Program-made: the position numbers and the translations under genes
Source of the DNA: Patescibacteria group bacterium
GTDB lineage: Bacteria > Patescibacteriota > Patescibacteriia > 2-12-FULL-60-25
Length of the DNA stretch: 64,000 nt
Reading direction: 5' to 3'
Assembly: GCA_029210915.1 (NCBI GenBank)
Contig: JARGGJ010000001.1
Location: 39,862 to 103,861 of the forward strand
Shown here: in pieces, positions 51,154 to 60,812 of the stretch
How positions within the stretch are numbered: the stretch's first letter is position 1
Layout of the letters: the number at the start of each line of letters is the position of its first letter
The notes under the pieces: generated by a model
What the model saw: only the letters and a program-made list of their open reading frames with translations
What the model was told of the DNA's origin: nothing
The model's database searches: none

Positions 51154-52959
51154 TTACTTCGCTCCCTGCGCGCGGCGTCTCTCATGCATCTTCAAGAGCT
51201 TCTTGCGGATTCTGAGTGATATTGGAGTAACCTCTAAAAGCTCATCATCTCCCAAATATTCCATTCCTTCTTCCAAAGTCATAATCCTCGGCGCGTCTAA
51301 AACTTCCGAAACACCATCACCTTTGGAGCGCATATTGGTTAATCTCTTTTCTTTACAAACATTAACTTCCATATCCTCGGGTTTGGCATTTTGCCCCACA
51401 ACCATTCCCTCATAAACCTTTGTTCCCGGTGTAATAAACAGTTGCCCGCGCTCTTCCGCATTCAGCAATCCATATGATACTGCAGTTCCCGGTTCAAATG
51501 CTACCAAAGATCCATGCGGAGCCGTTTCGATATTACCAAGTTTAGGACGATACTCCAAAAATACGGAATTGATTATACCCCGGCCTTTTGTGGCGCGTAC
51601 AAATTGAGATCTGTATCCAATCAAACCGCGAGTTGGAAAAATTGCATCAATAAATGTAGATCCATTCTCCATGCGCATATCAATAATCTCACCACGGCGT
51701 TTCCCTGCTTCCTCGATTACAGATCCACCCATCTCCTCGGGGCACTCAATAGATACGGATTCAAACGGCTCTGTAACCACTCCATCTTTTTCTATAAAAA
51801 TTACTTGCGGGCGAGATACCTGCAGTTCAAAACCTTCACGACGCATCTTCTCGACTAAAATTGCCAAATGCAATTCACCACGGCCGGATACAACAAACTC
51901 ACCCTGTTCCGTAGAATCCTCTACACGAAGCGCTACATCATTTTGCAACTCACGATCTAACCTCTCTTTTATGTTTCTGGATGTTGTATATTTTCCTTCG
52001 TTGCCCGAGAATGGAGAAGTATTCACCCCAAACCTCATCTTCACAGTCGGTTGCTCAATCGAAATAACCGGCAAAGCTTCCGGATTGTTTAGGTCTGCCA
52101 ATGTCTCACCAATTTGAATATCGGGAATTCCCGCAAAAGTAACAATGTCCCCGGCTTCCGCTTCAGTGACCTCAACTTTACCTAAATCTTTAAACGAATA
52201 CACGGCCGAAACTTTTGCATTCGCGATTTTTCCGTCGCGATTAATCCATGCCACATTGCCCGGTTTAAAAACTCCACGAATCACGCGCCCAATTCCCATC
52301 TTTCCGCGATAATTATCATAAGAAATATTGGCCACGCTAACTTGCAATGTTCCATTAACATCATTCTTCGGCTCAGGAATCTCTTTCACAACCGTCTCAA
52401 AAAGCGGCTTAATATCTTTCATCTTGGATAAATCCTCATCCAACCCCGCAACACCTTGCTTGGCAGATGCGTAAACAACCGGAAAATCCGCCTGAGCATC
52501 ACTCGCTCCCAAAGTCACAAACAAATCAAATGTCTGGTTAAGCACCCAATCCGGCCTCGCATCAGGCTTATCTATTTTATTGATGACGACGATGATTCGA
52601 TGCCCTGCCTGAATCGCCTTTTTCAAAACAAACTGTGTCTGAGGCATAGGGCCCTCTTTAGCGTCGACAAGCAATAGCGCTCCATCCACCAAATTCATAA
52701 CACGCTCCACCTCTCCGCCAAAATCAGCGTGCCCCGGAGTATCTACAATGTTGATTTTCACATCATTATATATAACCGCGCAATTTTTGGAGAGAATGGT
52801 AATACCACGCTCGCGCTCCAACTCATTGGAATCCAAAATAGTCGTGCCTTCCATGGCACGGCTGGTTATGCTATCGCTCTGTTTAATAAGAGCGTCAGCC
52901 AGGGTTGTTTTCCCATGATCTACGTGCGCGATTAGCGCAATATTGCGTATACTTGTCAT
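51154..52959 (-). CDS. typA: Ribosome-associated GTPase TypA/BipA
   Basis: 601 residues, full length. G1 [14 protein letters not shown] (10-23), switch I with RERGITI, G3 [17 protein letters not shown]4 [12 protein letters not shown], domain II, and the C-terminal [40 protein letters not shown], and [20 protein letters not shown] blocks. Translational GTPase related to EF-G, needed for 50S assembly and stress or cold adaptation. Monocistronic. Confidence 0.97.
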   Translation of the reverse strand: MTSIRNIALIAHVDHGKTTLADALIKQSDSITSRAMEGTTILDSNELERERGITILSKNCAVIYNDVKINIVDTPGHADFGGEVERVMNLVDGALLLVDAKEGPMPQTQFVLKKAIQAGHRIIVVINKIDKPDARPDWVLNQTFDLFVTLGASDAQADFPVVYASAKQGVAGLDEDLSKMKDIKPLFETVVKEIPEPKNDVNGTLQVSVANISYDNYRGKMGIGRVIRGVFKPGNVAWINRDGKIANAKVSAVYSFKDLGKVEVTEAEAGDIVTFAGIPDIQIGETLADLNNPEALPVISIEQPTVKMRFGVNTSPFSGNEGKYTTSRNIKERLDRELQNDVALRVEDSTEQGEFVVSGRGELHLAILVEKMRREGFELQVSRPQVIFIEKDGVVTEPFESVSIECPEEMGGSVIEEAGKRRGEIIDMRMENGSTFIDAIFPTRGLIGYRSQFVRATKGRGIINSVFLEYRPKLGNIETAPHGSLVAFEPGTAVSYGLLNAEERGQLFITPGTKVYEGMVVGQNAKPEDMEVNVCKEKRLTNMRSKGDGVSEVLDAPRIMTLEEGMEYLGDDELLEVTPISLRIRKKLLKMHERRRAQGAK

Positions 52960-53484
52960 AATCTAAAAGTCGTGTGAGTATAGCGCAGAATGGATAATTA
53001 ATCAAGTCTTTAACCCCAAATCACAAATTTTTGCCGTATCTCTTTCATCCTAATATCCATTTTTCCGTTATTTGATGTCTGGTATTTGGTATCTTGTATC
53101 TTGTCGAGCGGTACCAGCTAAGCTGGTCAGCTCGATTCCATCTAGCAGTTCAACATGCTTAGATTCTCAAATGCTTATCCTAGTACCTAGTACCTAGTAC
53201 CTAGATCCAGTATTTGGTATTTGGTATTTTGTATTTGGCAGTTCAAAAAGATTAGATTCCAGACGCGTCCCACATAGCTTTAGCGAAATGGGATTCTCAG
53301 ATTCTTAGTGTTCGTCGAGCTGAGCTCGATTGGTTGTTCGTGGTTCGTGGTTCGTAGTTCGTAGTTCGTAGTTCGTTCTTTATTATTCTTGACCCTCGTA
53401 GCTCGTAGAGCGTAGTGGGTTGTTATTTTAGAAGTTAGTTTATCCCCTTGACTATTTCCTAGCTTCGGCATAGGTTTTAATTAT
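52960..53484. repeat. 525-bp gene-free region with several degenerate tandem repeats
   Basis: No gene seen. From about 53070: TGGTATTTGGTATCTTGTAT repeats, CCAGCTAAGCTGG and GAGCTGAGCTCGA palindromes, a run of CTAGTAC units (53179-53202), a second run of GTATTTGG units (53212-53239), and TTCGTGGTTCGTAGTTCG units (53336-53376). Ends with the promoter of the next gene. Confidence 0.75.
53448..53476 (+). promoter_or_regulatory. Promoter of the lipoprotein gene
   Basis: TTGACT, 17-bp spacer, TAGGTT. The ATG at 53485 falls about 2 bases from the expected transcript start: leaderless. Confidence 0.65.
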
Positions 53485-54756
53485 ATGAAGCCGCTCATGA
53501 TATCCATTACGATAGCATCTGCCTTAGCATTTGGCTTTTTAAGTGCCGGCTGTACAAAAGCGGCGATAACCGGTGGGACCTTAATAAAAGGCTCGTCCTC
53601 GGCTGTATACTACGTAAGCGATGATGGTGGGCGATATGTTTTCCCTAATTCCTCTACTTATAATTCTTGGCATCAAGAAACCCGGCAAAACATAATAAAT
53701 GTGAACGATAAAGACATTGCCACCCTGCCCCTTGCAGGCAATATTACAATTCGCCCCGGTGCCTACTTGATAAAAATCCAAACCGACCCAAAAGTCTACG
53801 CTGTGGGTGTTGGCGGATATTTACATTGGATAACCAGCGAAAAAATTGCTCGCGAGTTATATGGCAATACATGGAACAAACAGGTTATCGACGTGCCTGA
53901 TGTATTTTTTGTAAATTACTCCATCGACACTCCCATATATAACTCCGCCGCTTACAACAAATCCGAGGCTATGCAATACGCAAATAATATCGAAGCAGAT
54001 TTAAGCGCACGAAATACATTTTCCGATGATGGATGGATGAACGCCGGTGAAAAACAAGTGATGTATTCGTTAACCAATTTATTTGAAAGTGGAGAATTTT
54101 TTCCATCTTACGCGATTATTGAAACTTTAGATGATGGCCGTGGATACACATCGGGCAAATCCGGTTTTACAACAGCAACCGGTGACGCAAATTTGGTAGT
54201 AAAACGATACAACCAACTCCGCCCCGGTAATGTTTTAAGTAAATACACAACCCGTCTGGAAGAGTTAGCAAATACAAAATCCGACTCACTAAGCGGTTTA
54301 TCCGGCTACCCCGAGGCTTGGCAAAGAGCCGCACTCGACCCGCTGTTTCGCCAAGCACAAAATGAAATTACCGATGAATTATATTACCTGCCCGCCATGC
54401 GCGCGGCCGATTCCATCGACCTCGACCTTTCTCTATCTCGTGCATTCATCTACGACACAATTATCCAACACGGAAACGGCAACGACCCCGACGGCTTAAA
54501 TGCCATCATAGGAAAAGCTACCCAAAATGCCGGCGGGAGCCCCGCTGATGGGATTCCTGAAAAAGAGTGGCTCCAATCTATGCTGGAGGCTAGACAAAAT
54601 ACCCTATTAAACGCCACAGACCCCCAAACTCGCGAGGTTTGGGCCGAATCCGCTTATCGCGTTAATGTTTACCGCACACTACTGAATTCCGGAAATGTAG
54701 ACCTGATCACACCAATAACTATTAAAGAAAAATGGATCAACACGGTAATAAAATAA
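53485..54756 (+). CDS. Lipoprotein of unknown function
   Basis: 423 residues. Signal MKPLMISITIASALAFGFLS with lipobox LSAGC. Two related beta units at the start of the mature part: TLIKGSSSAVYYVSDDGGRY (VFPN follows) and AYLIKIQTDPKVYAVGVGGY (LHWI follows), a domain often seen at the surface of this kind of bacterium. The C-terminal half is helical (SLSGLSGYPEAWQRAALDPL ... LSRAFIYDTIIQHGNGNDPD). A terminator (GGCT-TAATT-AGCC) lies at 54790-54808. Confidence 0.7.
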   Translation: MKPLMISITIASALAFGFLSAGCTKAAITGGTLIKGSSSAVYYVSDDGGRYVFPNSSTYNSWHQETRQNIINVNDKDIATLPLAGNITIRPGAYLIKIQTDPKVYAVGVGGYLHWITSEKIARELYGNTWNKQVIDVPDVFFVNYSIDTPIYNSAAYNKSEAMQYANNIEADLSARNTFSDDGWMNAGEKQVMYSLTNLFESGEFFPSYAIIETLDDGRGYTSGKSGFTTATGDANLVVKRYNQLRPGNVLSKYTTRLEELANTKSDSLSGLSGYPEAWQRAALDPLFRQAQNEITDELYYLPAMRAADSIDLDLSLSRAFIYDTIIQHGNGNDPDGLNAIIGKATQNAGGSPADGIPEKEWLQSMLEARQNTLLNATDPQTREVWAESAYRVNVYRTLLNSGNVDLITPITIKEKWINTVIK

Positions 54757-54789
54757 AAAAATTTAATTGATATATATTCGTTAAAAATC

Positions 54790-54808
54790 GGCTTAATTAG
54801 CCCTTTTT
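54790..54808 (+). terminator. Terminator of the lipoprotein gene
   Basis: GGCT-TAATT-AGCC followed by CTTTTT; short stem. A TTGACA at 54848-54853, followed by a CCTAG ... CTAGG hairpin and ATATAAC, may be the promoter of the next gene. Confidence 0.5.
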
Positions 54809-54998
54809 ATTTTATTTTTTATTATTTTTTCTATCCACAAGCTTTGTTTGACAAAACCTAGTAATGGGCTAGGATATAACTATACGTCATAGAAACCGCC
54901 AGCTATCAATCTTTGGCCATCCGAGCAATTCTTATCTTAGTAGATGTTATATCTGTATAAATAAACGATCTTATCATCCAATTAATCGCCTTTAATAG

Positions 54999-57900
54999 AT
55001 GATCGATCGATGGAAACGAAAAAATCTTAATAAATTGCACCAAAACTTAAACACAAGTTACGTGCATAATTTCTTCCACGGTATGGTATTCGAAGATCCT
55101 ACCCGGAAGCGCTGGCACTATACAGTCAGCATGTTCGTCTCCATTACAATAGGCATGATCACAGTCTTTGGCATAGCAATAGCCGGAATAATCATTATTC
55201 CCAAATTGCCCATCTACCACTCATTGGTGGAATCTCGCATGATTTCTGTACCTATCAGTGAACTTCCGGTTGTCCGGGCAACACCGCCCGACATGACAAA
55301 AGAATGGTCGCAAGAACAAAATACAAAAAAACCTGATGGCTTAATGCCAGCCAGTGAAACTAAAATACTGATTCCCGCACCCAAACAAGATAAATTGGTT
55401 AGTGCGTACATTCTGCAAAATGATATAAATAGCATCCACTCTTTGGAGGCCAATGCGGATAAAATAGATATCGCGTATCCGGATTGGTTTACCATCCAAG
55501 ATGCATCGTGCGCACCAAACACTACAATCGATCAAAATATTAACAACAATCTGCGCAATTTAAATATTGCCATTGTTCCCCGTCTAACCAACAGTGATGG
55601 CAAAACTGTGTTTTACGAAAGTTTTCAGTCACTGATATCATCACCCGCTCTTAGAACTTGCTTGATCCAAAATGTATCGAACACTCTTAAAACCAATGGA
55701 ACTCAAGGTTTAATTCTTGATATTAACAATCTATCCGAAACGGACAGCGACAACTTTTTGCACCTTGTTGCCGAACTATCAAATGAACTGCATGATAAAA
55801 ATCTTTGGTTGCAGATTGTAGTCCCTGCCGGAAACAGATCTTACAATCTAAAAGCAATAGATGAATATGCCGATCTTGTTGTGATTGGTTTAACCGGCGA
55901 GCACTATGCATCAAGTGAAAGCGGCCCAATCGCCAGCCAAGATTGGTTTGTACAATCATTCCAATACTTTTACGACAACATAACTCCCACAAAACTAATA
56001 GCCGGCATTGGTTCGTATGCTTACGATTGGAACCTAAACGACTCCGAAAGTACCGCTCAAAGTTTAACCTACGGGCAAGCCATGTCCATAGCCCGGCAAT
56101 CCGATGCTTTACCAATTTTGGATAGCACTTCTTTAAACATGCTCTATGGCTATCGTGATGTAAATAATAATTTACATGCGGTTTGGCTTTTGGATGGAAC
56201 TGCGCTTTGGAACGAATGGCATCTCATCAGCCAATCAAACATTGCCGGATTAGCCCTATGGCGCCTCGGCTCCGAAGACGAAACCTTTTGGAATTTTGCC
56301 GGAAATATATCTGCAGATAATACCTCTATAAAATCCCCGCCACCACTAGATTCTATCGCGGTTACGGGTAAACCCGAGGTATATCATCTATCCAACACTC
56401 CCAAAAACGGTAACATCATATTTACCGCTAACGACGCCGGTTACATTACCAGCGGTCGTTACATTAATTTACCGAGCGGTTATGAACTGAATGCCATCGG
56501 AAAAGAAGAAGGTTCAAAACAACTTGTAATGATTATCGATGGCGGACCCGATCCTGTTTGGACACCCAAAATTTTAGATATTTTAGACCAAAATCAAATA
56601 ACAGCCGCCTTCTTTGTAACAACACCGAGCGCCGAAAAATATCCCGAGTTGCTAAAAACAATAGCCGACCGCGGGCACATTATCGGTAATCGCGGTGGAG
56701 ATTATGTTGATGCGGATGTTGTAAGCAGACAAGTACTAATTGATAACGTCAATCAAACTCAAAAAATAATTCAACAAGAACTCTTAGCTAATACCCGTTT
56801 ATACTTAAGGCAATATCATAGCTTTTCATTGCCTGCCAGTACCAGCGACGCGGAACACATAAAAGACATATCGGAACTTGGTTTCTTTATTGTCCGCGCC
56901 AACATCGATGCAAAAGACTGGAAAGTGGGCGCCTCCTCTGCAGAAATAATAAACAACGTCCGCACAGATCTTAACAATGCGGATGACGGCACGCACCTGC
57001 TCGCTTTCCAAGGCAGTGGTTCAGATAGAGAGCAAACGGTAATAGCAATGGCGGAAATTATTCCCGAAGCTAAAAATGCAGGATATCGATTTACCGGCAT
57101 CAATGAAGCTGTTGGATTAAGCAAAAATGATGTAATGCCCACACTCGAGCGCAATGAAGCGATTTTTGCCAGAGCTATTCAGACAGTTTCCACCATGACG
57201 AGCATGGTTTGGCCCATGGTATTAGCACTGTTCCTTGTAACCACAATATTCTCGTTAATACGTATCTTACTCATGTATATTTTTGCCAGCAGATCCGTTA
57301 AACGCCATCGCAAAAAAGTAAATACACAAATCCGATGGGTTAGCGTATTAATACCCGCTTATAACGAAGAACAAACCATTGCGATGACTTTAACCGCACT
57401 GCAAAAAAGCGACCACAAACGCTTCGAAGCTTTGGTAATTGATGATGGCAGTACGGATAAAACCGCCGAAGTGGTACAAAAATTTGTGGATACTGATGAT
57501 AGAATCAAACTTATAAGTAAAAGCAACGGTGGAAAATCATCCGCATTAAACCTTGGGATGCGCCTGGCCAAATATAAACTGGTTGTAACAATTGATGGAG
57601 ATACCATTTTACAAACACAGGCTATCGACGAGCTCATTAAACCTTTTGCCGATAAACGAGTCGACGCGGTTTGTGGAAACATCGAGGTTGGAAATGTTTG
57701 CAATGCGTTAACCGCTTTCCAAGCTTTGGAGTATATAACCGCGCAAAATTTTGACCGCAATGCACTCGAAGAATTAAATGCTATCAACGTTGTACCCGGT
57801 GCCACAGGTGCCTGGAAAAAAGACAAAATTTTGGAAATCGGCGGATATGAAGATGATACCCTAACCGAAGACGCGGATTTAACGATTAGATTGCTCGCAG

Positions 57901-58394
57901 CCGGCGGTAAAATAGTTTATGCGCACAATGCCCGTTCTTACACGGAAGCTCCACAAACTCTCTCAGCTTTAGCCAAACAAAGATTCCGATGGAGCTTTGG
58001 CACCTTCCAATGTTTGGGCAAACATTACAAACTGTTCTTTAAAGGCAGAGTGGGCTGGATATCGCTCCCTAATATATTCATCTTTCAGATTGTCTTTCCC
58101 ATCCTCGCGCCCATAGGAGACATAGTGTTCCTTATCGCGCTGTTTAGTGGATCTTTCGGAGTTATATTTTGGGGTTACTTATTCTTTACAGCCATGGAAT
58201 TGATCAGTGCCATGTATGCCTTTATCATTGATAAAAAACCCAAACGCTTATTACTTATGGCTTTTGTTCAGCGATTCTACTACAGACAATTTCTGTACAT
58301 AACCATATTGCGCGCCATTTTTGCCATCTTGCGAGGCCGCCGATATGGTTGGAATAAATTGGAACGCTTGGGCACTGTGCTGGAACCAACTTAG
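54999..58394 (+). CDS. GH18-like / degenerate NodB / GT2 synthase fusion
   Basis: 1131 residues. A helix near residues 45-68 anchors the protein. Residues 130-450 resemble GH18 chitinase-like TIM barrels (IDIAYPDWFTIQDA, GLILDINN, KLIAGIGSYAYDWN, GLALWRLGSEDE) but lack the DxxDxDxE acid. Residues 505-710 are NodB-like, but IDGGPD (513-518) has Gly where the metal-binding Asp belongs, and NRGGDY (564-569) lacks both His. After a helix pair near 735, residues 760-1010 are a GT2 with DDGS (815-818), DGD (866-868), TED (956-958) and QRFRW (994-998), the motifs of processive beta-glycan synthases, followed by three helices. Synthase likely active, deacetylase likely not. Confidence 0.88.
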   Translation: MIDRWKRKNLNKLHQNLNTSYVHNFFHGMVFEDPTRKRWHYTVSMFVSITIGMITVFGIAIAGIIIIPKLPIYHSLVESRMISVPISELPVVRATPPDMTKEWSQEQNTKKPDGLMPASETKILIPAPKQDKLVSAYILQNDINSIHSLEANADKIDIAYPDWFTIQDASCAPNTTIDQNINNNLRNLNIAIVPRLTNSDGKTVFYESFQSLISSPALRTCLIQNVSNTLKTNGTQGLILDINNLSETDSDNFLHLVAELSNELHDKNLWLQIVVPAGNRSYNLKAIDEYADLVVIGLTGEHYASSESGPIASQDWFVQSFQYFYDNITPTKLIAGIGSYAYDWNLNDSESTAQSLTYGQAMSIARQSDALPILDSTSLNMLYGYRDVNNNLHAVWLLDGTALWNEWHLISQSNIAGLALWRLGSEDETFWNFAGNISADNTSIKSPPPLDSIAVTGKPEVYHLSNTPKNGNIIFTANDAGYITSGRYINLPSGYELNAIGKEEGSKQLVMIIDGGPDPVWTPKILDILDQNQITAAFFVTTPSAEKYPELLKTIADRGHIIGNRGGDYVDADVVSRQVLIDNVNQTQKIIQQELLANTRLYLRQYHSFSLPASTSDAEHIKDISELGFFIVRANIDAKDWKVGASSAEIINNVRTDLNNADDGTHLLAFQGSGSDREQTVIAMAEIIPEAKNAGYRFTGINEAVGLSKNDVMPTLERNEAIFARAIQTVSTMTSMVWPMVLALFLVTTIFSLIRILLMYIFASRSVKRHRKKVNTQIRWVSVLIPAYNEEQTIAMTLTALQKSDHKRFEALVIDDGSTDKTAEVVQKFVDTDDRIKLISKSNGGKSSALNLGMRLAKYKLVVTIDGDTILQTQAIDELIKPFADKRVDAVCGNIEVGNVCNALTAFQALEYITAQNFDRNALEELNAINVVPGATGAWKKDKILEIGGYEDDTLTEDADLTIRLLAAGGKIVYAHNARSYTEAPQTLSALAKQRFRWSFGTFQCLGKHYKLFFKGRVGWISLPNIFIFQIVFPILAPIGDIVFLIALFSGSFGVIFWGYLFFTAMELISAMYAFIIDKKPKRLLLMAFVQRFYYRQFLYITILRAIFAILRGRRYGWNKLERLGTVLEPT

Positions 58395-58398
58395 AAAT

Positions 58399-60177
58399 AT
58401 GTTCTTACTCATGCCTTTACTCAAAATGGGTTCTGGCCTCGTGCTGCTGGTGTTAGCGATTCAAACACCGCTAAATTCCGATAGCGTTCGCGATACACTA
58501 GTGCATACAATAAACGCTATCGTTCCAGCGGCGCGAGAGCAGACCTGGCCGCTTGGCAAATTCGCTTATGTTTCGCAATCCGACAGTAATAGCGAAAACG
58601 CCATAGAACTGCAATCTGAAAATCTGGATTACATCATTCCCGATTGGTACTTCTTAACAACGGATGATTGCATGATAGATTCACGTGTTTATCCCAAGAT
58701 AAAAGAAGTTGCCCTAGCAACAGATCTGGATGTCTTGCCTTTGTATCAAAACCAAGACACTCGAGGTATTTACTTGGATCAAACGCGTAAAATACTGCAA
58801 AACCCGGAGCTCAGAAATTGCGTGGCAATGGAGTTGGTTAAATCCGTTAAAGCTGATGCGGCCAAAGGAGCCGTCATCAGCTTTGCGGTACCGGCTGATT
58901 TGGAAGATTCATTCTTGGAATTCATTAAAGAAACCGATACTCTTTTTGCGCAAAACAACCTTAACCTTTATGTCACTGTTGATGCGGACAACGGCAACCT
59001 CGCAGATATTGCCGGTGCTTGCGATGGCGTTCTCGTGAACATGTATCATGCTTACAATCAACTAAATCTAAATACCGCGCCGGCTCCCACCGATTGGTTC
59101 ACCCAAAAGCTAGCCCGTGTAGTTAAGCTGGTACCAAAAGACAAATTAATAATAATGATTGGTCAATTTGGAGCTGACGTATCGGCCGGTACATCAGCCT
59201 CACCACAAGAATTAAGTTTCTCGGCTTCTAACTACGAAGCGCAAAAACTGGGTTCGAATCTGGCGATAGATGATGACTCCGGCAATCTCTTAGCTGTATT
59301 TGTTCAAAAATCGATTTGGTTACTCGGCCCGCATCAGGCACAAGAACAACTTAACCAACTAATATCTAACGATGTGCAGGGAGTTGGCATTTATAGGTTA
59401 GGCACAGAGCATCAAATTGTTTGGAATCTTCTTAAGAATCCAACCAAACAAATCAGCAATACCTTGGATCCACCTCAATATGTATATCACGAAACCAAAG
59501 GCGAAATTTTAACCGTTAGCGCCAAACCATCTCCGCCCGGAACTAATCCAACCGGGTACATAATTTCTCGCTACGGCGATGAGCTCCCGGAAAAATCCAT
59601 ATTTATAACTTTTGATGATGGGCCGGATCCAAAATGGACACCGCTTATCATCGATCTGCTCAAATTAGAAAATGTTCCCGCTGCATTTTTTGTAGTTGGC
59701 GAACAATTGGAATATTGGCCGGAAATCGCAACCTTACTAAACGATCCCTTGTTCACAATCGGCAATCACAGTTACGATCACCCGCATTTGGATGAAATTC
59801 CCAAACAAGAAATACTTAATCAAACCGCCAGTACAACACGATTAATCCAAAACCTAACCGGTAAAAAACCACGTTTTTTCCGTCTTACCTACGATGTTAA
59901 TACCATGCCAACCAAAGAAAAAACGATTCATGCAATAGACACGATCAGTGAACAAGGATACATCATTGTAGGCGCCGCCATAGATTCGCGCGATTGGGAC
60001 AACCCAAATGTGGAAGATGCTGTAAATTCCATTATGCAATCCCTAAAAGCAGATAAGCACATCATCGTTTTCCATGATGGCGGCGGAGATCGCTTGCGTA
60101 CTATCGAGATACTAAAAAAACTAATCCCCGAAGCGCGTGAATCGGGTTATGAATTCTTGGGTTTGGAAAGCATCTAA
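58399..60177 (+). CDS. GH18-like / NodB polysaccharide deacetylase
   Basis: 592 residues from the ATG at 58399, 4 bases after the previous stop; in-frame starts further upstream overlap that gene. Signal anchor FLLMPLLKMGSGLVLLVLAI. Same layout as the preceding protein without the GT2: GH18-like barrel (YIIPDWYFLTTDD ... KLIIMIGQFGADVSAG ... GVGIYRLGTEHQ) lacking the catalytic acid, then NodB with TFDDGPDP (D406, D407) and NHSYDHPH (H457, H461), so metal ligands are intact. It would act outside on the glycan made by its partner. Confidence 0.87.
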   Translation: MFLLMPLLKMGSGLVLLVLAIQTPLNSDSVRDTLVHTINAIVPAAREQTWPLGKFAYVSQSDSNSENAIELQSENLDYIIPDWYFLTTDDCMIDSRVYPKIKEVALATDLDVLPLYQNQDTRGIYLDQTRKILQNPELRNCVAMELVKSVKADAAKGAVISFAVPADLEDSFLEFIKETDTLFAQNNLNLYVTVDADNGNLADIAGACDGVLVNMYHAYNQLNLNTAPAPTDWFTQKLARVVKLVPKDKLIIMIGQFGADVSAGTSASPQELSFSASNYEAQKLGSNLAIDDDSGNLLAVFVQKSIWLLGPHQAQEQLNQLISNDVQGVGIYRLGTEHQIVWNLLKNPTKQISNTLDPPQYVYHETKGEILTVSAKPSPPGTNPTGYIISRYGDELPEKSIFITFDDGPDPKWTPLIIDLLKLENVPAAFFVVGEQLEYWPEIATLLNDPLFTIGNHSYDHPHLDEIPKQEILNQTASTTRLIQNLTGKKPRFFRLTYDVNTMPTKEKTIHAIDTISEQGYIIVGAAIDSRDWDNPNVEDAVNSIMQSLKADKHIIVFHDGGGDRLRTIEILKKLIPEARESGYEFLGLESI

Positions 60178-60347
60178 CTAATAACTTTATCGCAATTTAA
60201 TAAACATCCGAATAATTTCTTATCTTGCATTTTAATCATATTACGATAAGCGAATATTGGCTTATCTCGCATCAATATTAATAAAAAATAATTTATGCGG
60301 GATCAAGTCGGATTATGTTAGTTGATTATTAAAACACACCTACTTAT

Positions 60348-60812
60348 ATGAAAATTCCCAATACCATGCCCCATCTGCACAATAAAAATATACTTATCTT
60401 GGTATGTGGCAGCAACTCAGCCTATATCTACAAAACCCAAAACTCAATATGTGATTTAATAGATCAAATATCACCACAAATGCTAAGGCTCTATCGACAC
60501 GTGGATTCCAAAGCCATTATTGATATCGATTTTAAGGGTCATGCAAAATCATTAAACAGACCAACACGAAGCGTTACACAAGATCGCTTAATAAAATTAA
60601 TCACAGAACATCTAAGCAATCACATCCCCGGCGAAGCGGAAGAACTTTATATTTTTTGCCCGCAAAAAATCAGCCTTAAGCTGATAGAGAATATCGAGGC
60701 GCTTGGCAGAATTAAAATCGAAATCGCTCGCTATGGCAACTACACCAAGTTTCATCCCGGTGATCTGCTAAAACGTGTCGAGCAAATGATGACCAGCCGA
60801 TTAATTGTTTAA
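60348..60812 (+). CDS. Host_attach/baeRF-like small protein
   Basis: 154 residues. NILILVCGSNSAYIYKTQNS begins a small alpha/beta domain; EELYIFCPQKISLKLIENIE and RIKIEIARYGNYTKFHPGDL are like the C-terminal part of the Host_attach (bacterial eRF1-like) family. The usual GERF and DxxxxD marks are not clear, so similarity is weak. Convergent with the next gene, 12-bp overlap. Confidence 0.5.
   Translation: MKIPNTMPHLHNKNILILVCGSNSAYIYKTQNSICDLIDQISPQMLRLYRHVDSKAIIDIDFKGHAKSLNRPTRSVTQDRLIKLITEHLSNHIPGEAEELYIFCPQKISLKLIENIEALGRIKIEIARYGNYTKFHPGDLLKRVEQMMTSRLIV

Noticed and set aside
52960..53484. CRISPR array or origin of replication in the repeat-rich spacer
   Set aside because: Units are short, degenerate and contiguous without unique spacers; no DnaA-box cluster was seen.
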